This document shows, one piece after another, positions 57,201 to 64,000 of a stretch of DNA of 64,000 nucleotides. The stretch's first letter is position 1, and the number at the start of each line of letters is the position of its first letter. The stretch lies in contig SWBL01000243.1 in assembly GCA_024195585.1 (NCBI GenBank), positions 1-64,000 of the forward strand, in the 5' to 3' direction. The notes beneath the pieces are model-generated. The model was not told the origin of the DNA, searched no databases, and saw nothing but the letters and a program-made list of their open reading frames with translations. This DNA comes from Aureobasidium sp. EXF-3400 (Eukaryota > Ascomycota > Dothideomycetes > Dothideales > Saccotheciaceae). Both the position numbers and the translations under genes were made by a program.

Positions 57201-60200
57201 GAGCTTCAGCTTGGAACTCAGCAGGCATACCGGCAAGTGTACCAGCGTCAGCATCCAAGAGAACTTGTTGGCGCAGAGCCGGGTTCAAAGTAGCGAAGAA
57301 GTCTGCCATGTCCATGTCACCGGCCTGAGGTGGAGCGTTGCCGCTGGCAGCTGCTCTGCGGCGCTGGTCATCGCGTTCACGACGGCGACGGTCAGCTGCT
57401 TCAGAAGCAAGGAGTTCGGCTTGAATGTCTGGCGGCAACGCATCAAGGAACTCGCGGTTAATCTCGCTAGATCTGCTCGGCTGCCCGGCAGAGGTGTCCT
57501 GAGTGCGTTCCTGAGAACGTTGCTCCTGGAACTGTTGCATGATGACTTCCTCACGCATATCATCGGGAAGTGCGTCCAGGTACTCCAGGTCAATGCCGAG
57601 GTGAGTGATATCAATCTCTCTACCACGAATGTTGGTCATGACTCTGGGTGCAGCTTCGGCGGCATCTTCTCCTGCTGGCTGTTCGACGCCTTCCATGCTC
57701 TCAGTGCCTTCTGTGGTCTCACCACGCTCGGCGGCCTCGCGAGCCCGAGCTGCAGCCTCTTCGGCTTCCTTGGCTTCACGTTCTTCTCGCTCGCGCTGTT
57801 CACGAGCCTCACGCTCAAGACGCTCTTCCTCTTCCTTCTGGCGTTGCTCTTCGCGGGCCTTCTCTTCGGCAGCTCTACGTTCAGCATCAGCCTTGTCTTT
57901 CTGACGCTTGGCTTCCATAGCAGGAGGAACGAGAAGACGTAACAATGAGTCGACAAGCTTCATCGCTCTCTCGAGATGATGATGACCGAACAGCAAGCGA
58001 GCCTCTTCTTGCCAACGGAGAGTTGTGAGAGTAGGTGTGAAGGAGACTGCTGTACCGGGATCGGTAGAAGAGGCTCTTCCGCTTGATGGTGCATCACGGC
58101 CAGTCAGATTTCTGGTTATGCGCTGGAGGGCACGGAGATCAGGTAGTCCGAATCTGCCGGGATTACCGGCAATGTGGAAAACAGCAGGAGGCATACCACC
58201 AATGCCACCAGCCAAAGCAGCAGGTGGGAAGGCAAGACCACCAGAGCCATCAACGACACTGATTCTAGCTCCCGAAGGTCCGACCATCTGGATAAGATCG
58301 CTTACGAAGGAGAGTCCATCTTGGCCACCAAGGCGAGATCGGTGCTGAGAAAGCCAATCAGGCATGTCGGGACGAGGTGGAGCGCCTGCAGTAGGCCTGC
58401 GATCCGATCGCTGGAGGAGAGGGTTGGTGCCATCTTGATCGCCGCCACCTGCAGCGCCTCCACGATGCGAGCGAGGAATACCGAGGGGTTGGTCATCCAT
58501 AGTGTAGAAGGGACCTCCAGGACGGCGCCATCCATGTGTTGAAGGCATAGCGGCAGTCTCCCAGCCCCACTCCATCTCGTCGTTCTCAGGGTCGTCATGT
58601 TCGGGTTCGTAGCCGAGTACTTCTTCGTCCTCATCTTCCTCGTTGTCTTCATCGTCTTCAGCCATCTCATCCTCAAAGTATTGCTCAGGGCCACCCATAT
58701 CAAGAGTCATGATAGGGTCATCACCTTCCATCTGGTCCATGACATCTGAACGGTCGTCTTCGAGAACGACGGCACCGCCGAATGGACCGCCATGAGCAGG
58801 CACGAGAGCATCCATAGGGAGAGCGCCATGGTGGTAAGGGTCGTCACCATCATCATCGTCGTCATCCCAGTCTTCCTCATCGTCGTCTTCATCGTCATCA
58901 TCTTCTTCCATACTAGCATTCTCATCGTCGCCAGTAATTTCGTCAATGATCTCAATATCATCGCCTTCGTCTGAGTCGGCTTCGTCCATGTCGGAATCGT
59001 CGTCATCGTCACCGCTCTCGTCTTCATCCATGTCAACTTCAACGTCGATGTCACCAGGAAGGCCTTCGATGGGTCCCATGCCATCGATATCGTCATCTTC
59101 GTCACTGACAACATCTCCTTCATGCATACCGGGGCCGCCTTCTTCGTACTCATCGTAGTCCATTTCCTCGCCGTACTCGTCGCCCTCGTAGTACTCTTCG
59201 GCTTCGTCGGAGCCGGACTCATCCTCGTCGTCATCACTGTCTGCGGTTTCGAACATGCCGAGGGTGGAGTTGCGGAACAAGTCAGGAGTCTCTTCACGCT
59301 CATTGTCGTCATCGGAAACTGAAGTGGCTGAAGAGATCTCGTCATCTTCAGTAGTGCCAGGTGCAGAGACATCTCCAGAGATACTCAGAGTAACGCCAAT
59401 GTCAGTTAGCAACTTGAGAGGGCGAAGGATGTACTTGACTGCACGCTTTGCGCCAGGGAAATTGAGGTCAAGTTCGGCGATAGAGGATGTCAAAGCGGTG
59501 ATGAAGTTCTTCTCGTACATGAAGCGACCAAGTTGCTTCTGAGAGACGGTCACCATCTCGAGCATGGAGTGGTTGACGCCGGATTGTTGTTTGCCGGTCA
59601 ACATGCGGTAGAAGAGGTTGCCCAGACTGAGGAGACGTGCGTACTTCTGATCAAGAGGCTCGGAAGAGGCCAGTGCATCCTTGTATGCTCTGAGAGCATG
59701 TTCCAAGACGAACTTGCGAACATAGGCAAGGTCAGACTCTTCGTCGCTGGTCGAGATCTTCAGACCGATCATACGCTCACTCGTCTTCGAGCACAGGGAT
59801 ACAATAGTATTGATAGCCCAGTTGGCAGTGGCGGCCTGCTTCTTCGAAGGAATGTCTTCAGGGTGGTTCAAAGACCCAATCGGAATCAAGCTTGTAAGGA
59901 AGTAGTTCAAGAGACCAGAGCGAGGCTTGGATGGTGTTGATGCTTGGTGCTCGGCCTTGCGTGAGAAGTTGATGAACTCGACCTTGGTTCTGTTGTACGA
60001 CCCAAGGAGTTCGACCAAGCAGTGCAGAATGAAGCAGCGGTAAGCGAAGATTGGGTGTTGATCAGCCTTGAATACCGGCTTGTTTTCAGACGGCTTAGCC
60101 TCGGTATCTGCTGTAGAAATGGATGCAGGTTCAGCCACTGGAGTCGGGGTTGAATCAGACATTTCTACATCAGAAGGAGTGGCAGCCGCAGGGGCATCTA

Positions 60201-63200
60201 GAGAAGCAGATTTGGCAGGCTGTACTTCCTTGTCTTCAACATCCTTGTATGAAGAAAGTTCCTTGAGCAAGAACTGAATGACACCATCAGGGTTCTCAAT
60301 CGATGGAGGCTTGAGGTCACCTGTCTTAGTACGCTCGATGGTGGGGCGTTCAGGAGCGGCGCTGACTTCGCCCTCAGTAGACTCTTCTGTCTTCTTGGTC
60401 TCTTCAGGCTTGTCAACCTTCTTCAACATGAGCGGCTGTGCACCGCCAGGACGGTTCTGGTCCCATCTTGAGAGTTGCACCTTCTCGTTGGTGACCTCGA
60501 CGAAGATTTCGGGACTGCGCAGTGCGAGGTGGTACAGAGTTCTGGTGTACAATGTCGTGTCGTAGCTTCTAGCCATTCCCTTGCTCTCGAATGTGGATTG
60601 AATCTCAGTACGCATGATTTGGCGAATGGTCTCATCATCTTCGATAATGTGACGGAGGAGGATGAGGAATGTGCTCTGAAGACGTTCACCTGCAATACCT
60701 GCGAGCTGCTTCATCATGACAAAGAGTCTTGAGATTGATAGCTTCTCTCCGAGCTTCTTTGCAAGAGCGCGACGACGAGTCAGAATCACAAGCGTACGGG
60801 TGACTGAGAGTGCAAGAGTCTCATCCTTGGCAATCTTGGGCAATATCTCGACCAGGGCGTCGAAGATTGTGGTCTTCTTCTCATCGGCAACGATCGGAGG
60901 CTTGAGCTCGACAATGTCTTGCTCCTTGTAGGGATCCTCGAACGGTGGCAATGTCCATTGAACTTGCTGAGGCTTCTCGTCCTCGGCCAGAACGCGTTCG
61001 ATGATTAGAAGCACATTGCTGACCCAAGGCGAAGTCTCCTCGGGCTTCTGTCCTTGGAACATCTTGATGAAACCGCCAAAGTATTCGAAATTTTCTGTCA
61101 AGGTGTCAAGAGATGCATTGAAGAAATCGCGGTCTTGTAGGACCAGAGCGAGGAGATGAGCATATGATGCAATTTTCTTGCCCTCGAGTGGAGTTCCCTC
61201 CTCGGGTCTGAGAGACATGAGAGAATTAACCAATGTCTCGCCAATCTCCACCTTCGATGACTGATCTTGGCCAGCCTTTGTGATTGCGGCTGTGATGAGG
61301 TCTGCAAGTTCGAAAGTGACCTCTGTGTGGGTATTGAGAACATCAAGACATCTATCGATGAGTCCATCTCTGACGTCCTTACGCTTGTCATCGAGATCAT
61401 CAACAGTAACAAAGCTCTCTTCTGTCACAACGTCAGCGGGTCTCTGGGCCTCGTCTGACGGACGTCTGTGAACTGGAAGAGCACGCATCAGCTCTTCTCC
61501 GCCACCAAGAGCGTTTGAAAGAACTTCGGCGAGGCCGCCATTGAGCATATCCGGAGGTAGCACCAAACGACGATTACCATTGCCGAGAAGTAGATCGGCC
61601 TCTGAGCGATCGCCATCAGTGTCTTGGGTACTTGAGCCAGCTTCATCTGCATCCTGCATCTCGACCGAGGGTACACCGCCAGAAGCCATAGACTGGTTCG
61701 CGGCGTCGTCAGAAGCTTCCTGAGCAGGAGGTTCAATCTCATCATGTGATGGGAGAGGGAACAGAGGTATGTGATTGTCAGGGTTGTCTCTTCGTAGTAC
61801 GTAGTACTCCTTGGCCGCTGCCACGTTGTTGTTGCAGCGATATAGCGCTTCGACACAGAGCTCCTCGTCTTCGTGACCTTCCGCCATCAGAGCGTCCTTA
61901 GAGTCTGAGCGAACCTTGAACTTGCGAGGTTCGGCGGCGACACGACGCTTCAGGTTCTCACTGCGCTTGACAGCATTAGACTCGCCTTCACCCTCAAGGA
62001 TGAGTTTGAGCAGGTCGACAATGGACTTGACGCTGTGCGGAGGTAGAGCCTCCATGACGGAAGACTTCCACATCTGACTGATTTGAGGAAGAACAGCGTT
62101 ACGGAGCTCGACCACAAATTGAGCACCCATGAAGAAGTCGCTCTTCTGACGATCCCGGACAGCCATAACGTTAGTCTGCTGAGCGTCGGTGATGTTCTTG
62201 GATTGACTGATCTTGTTGTAGAAGTCAAGAATCTTATCGATACCAGCAAGTGCCAGAGCATGAATATGCTTGGACGGAGAGACCTGTTCGGCGGTGGACG
62301 TGTCTTGAGAGGCTTCCTTGTATTGTTCGATAAGCTTGCCGAATTGCTGCAGACGCTTCTCCAGCTCCTTGAAACCGCCCTTCTGATAGAACGCAAGTAG
62401 CACCAGAGAGAAGACTTCGCGATGGGTACCACCAGTACGGGTAGTCTTTCGCTCATCAACCAAGGTCTGCAAAGTTGAGGTGAGAACGACAATGTCATAA
62501 GCGACACGATCAACTTCCGGCATGGTCGATGGCTGGGCAGTCGAGATGTGATTGATCAATGCGCGTGCCAGGTGCTCGGCCATCTTGCTTGCGTTTTGCC
62601 TCTGATAGTCGCTCAGGATAGTGCGTGAAGAATGCTTCCACAGCAATGATTTGCCGATGGCCTGGAAGAAGGAAAGAATGCCAGTAGACACTTGATTAGA
62701 TAGCGATGCAAGGATCTGGCAGTTCTTGAATTGGGCAGTGTTACGTGCCTCAACTTTCTTAGCCTCGCCATCTTGCTGTCCTTGAGATGAGGCTCCAGAC
62801 TCGGCATTGTTGGATTGAGAGTTGCTGGAAGTAGATAGACCCATAACGTTATCGGCCTCGCTATGGTCGAAACTCATGCCAGAGATGTGGATTTGCTTTT
62901 GCCAGTCTTCAGGCATGTTGTTGCGCATTGTGATGGCCTCCCAGACACACGAAGAGTACAGTTGGCCCAGATCGTCAATTAAGTCGGTGTAGATGTCAGT
63001 CAGATTGACCTGACCGAAGAAGTGATGAGGCACAGTACGGCCAGCATGGTAGACATGCATGGAGAAGACCTGAGAAAAGACATGACAGAGGAATTGAGCC
63101 TGAACCATGGCCTTGGCTGTGTATGTTGCGTTTAAGACCACGAGGTTGTTTTGAGAGCTTCGGTCTGTGGTCGGTTCCGTCAGATCGCTGAAGTAGGTCT

Positions 63201-64000
63201 TTCCAGGCTTGTGCTCTGCCAATGGCCTGAGCTGGAAATAGGCCAGCTGTAAGCGACGAGCGAGAGATGGGAGAATCAAATGAGCCTTGTGTTCGACCAA
63301 CTGTTGGAGCACTCTGATAAGTTCCTGCTGAGCGAGCGTCTCGTGGAAGTTGTATGGATTACAAGCAGCAGTGGCCATATCGAGCAGGATCTCGGCACCC
63401 GCAGCCTCACAGAAAGCCGTAGCCATGCTATGGTTACTCAAGAAGCCACCGAGGAATCTGCAGACCATAGCGATGAAGTCTGAGCTAGACTGACCACCAC
63501 CACGGCCCTTGACAAGGACATCACTCTCAAGCTCAGATTCTGTGACTGGTGACGAAGATTCGGTACGAGCAGAGAAATTGGTGTCATCAGCATCATAAGC
63601 GTTTTCGACTTGTGCGTCGTTCATACCGCTCAGAGCGTCGCGCCCTCCTGCTACTTGCAAGCCTTGATCGCCCTGGAGCCAGAGTTTGGCACCGACACCC
63701 TTAGTCTCAGCGCGGCGTTGACAGATGGTCATAACCCTGCGAACCATACCCACGACAGCGTTTGAAGTTCTCTCCTTGAGCTGTGGGTGATGACGAACCA
63801 GCTCGTCGAAGGCAGTACCGATGTACTGGGGAACCTCGGCGTCCTCTTCCATAGCCTTGACATGCTCAGGGCTCTCGAAGATCTCTAGGAACTTCTCCAA
63901 AGCTTGTGATGCCTGGAACATACGCATACCGTTCTCGTTGAGACAGATGGCACCGAAAGCTGTAGGGATTTCGCGCATGGTCTCTCCAACAGGAAGAATG
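54294..64000 (-). CDS. TOM1: TOM1/HUWE1-type HECT E3 ubiquitin ligase (5' part outside window)
   Basis: Visible exons 64000-54846, 54792-54448 and 54388-54294 code for about 3,200 residues; the frame is open at the right edge, so the start and the N-terminal part are missing. Counting from the Met at 63978, residues 1 to about 380 match the DUF913-type armadillo region. A UBA-like motif lies near 690-735. A very acidic Asp/Glu stretch runs at about 1550-1790. A charged coiled coil rich in Arg/Glu lies near 2015-2085, followed by the repeated [13 protein letters not shown] / [14 protein letters not shown] motifs (DUF4414, ubiquitin-binding UBM type). The HECT domain takes up the last 340 residues, with the active-site Cys in SSHTCFNQLDLPEY at 54455-54457 and the usual end YFGFA. 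TOM1 ubiquitinates excess histones and ribosomal proteins and affects mRNA export. Confidence 0.95.
58600..59340 (-). repeat. Acidic GAT/GAA-rich low-complexity region of TOM1
   Basis: About 240 codons dominated by Asp and Glu, coded by imperfect GAT/GAC/GAA/GAG runs, interrupted by short Gly/Pro/Met stretches. An acidic region at this place is common to TOM1/HUWE1 proteins and is thought to bind basic substrates such as histones. Confidence 0.85.

Noticed and set aside
57016..57942. 308-codon plus-strand frame
   Set aside because: Antisense shadow of the TOM1 coding sequence; its composition mirrors the Glu/Arg-rich coiled coil on the other strand.

Overview
This window is nuclear DNA of a filamentous ascomycete (Pezizomycotina; Dothideomycetes is my best guess, from resemblance only). 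The evidence is short GT-AG introns of about 45-85 nt, moderate gene density, genes on both strands without operons, and a gene set typical of moulds (PRM1, CFEM-GPI protein, RTA1-like protein, LITAF-like protein, HbrB/Bit61, GON7, KRE6/SKN1). I built the gene models by hand from reading frames and splice signals; where I give exon coordinates, the phases add up.

Layout. 1-12.4 kb: PRM1 (cell fusion, 5' end cut by the window edge), a His/Pro-rich RXT3-type histone deacetylase subunit on the minus strand, then BTN1/CLN3 and an RGP1-type Ypt6 exchange-factor subunit on the plus strand. 13-17.2 kb (minus): a multi-pass membrane protein of unknown role, a class I methyltransferase and a LITAF-domain protein. 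17.9-21.8 kb (minus): a soluble-looking cytochrome P450 next to a cytochrome b5-cytochrome b5 reductase fusion, a plausible NADH-driven redox pair and the most interesting neighbourhood here. 23.8-31.4 kb: a KRE6/SKN1 beta-1,6-glucan protein, GON7 (KEOPS) and a HbrB/Bit61 TORC2 subunit, the last two head to head, then an unrecognised five-exon gene. 31.4-35 kb: a gene-poor stretch. 35-39.2 kb: a CFEM-GPI cell-surface protein, LSM1 and an unrecognised charged protein. 39.9-43.2 kb: VPS39/VAM6. 44-46.5 kb: an unrecognised protein and a C2H2-like zinc-finger protein. 46.5-50 kb: a second gene-poor stretch. 50-53.2 kb: a small membrane protein, an intron-containing tRNA-Asp and an RTA1-family membrane protein. 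54.3-64 kb: the 3' part of a giant TOM1/HUWE1-type HECT ubiquitin ligase running off the right edge.

Most recognisable genes are housekeeping: vesicle and vacuole traffic (BTN1, RGP1, VPS39), cell wall and surface (KRE6/SKN1, CFEM), RNA metabolism (LSM1, GON7, tRNA-Asp), chromatin (RXT3), signalling (HbrB) and ubiquitination (TOM1). I see no transposon, CRISPR array, virus copy or secondary-metabolite backbone enzyme.
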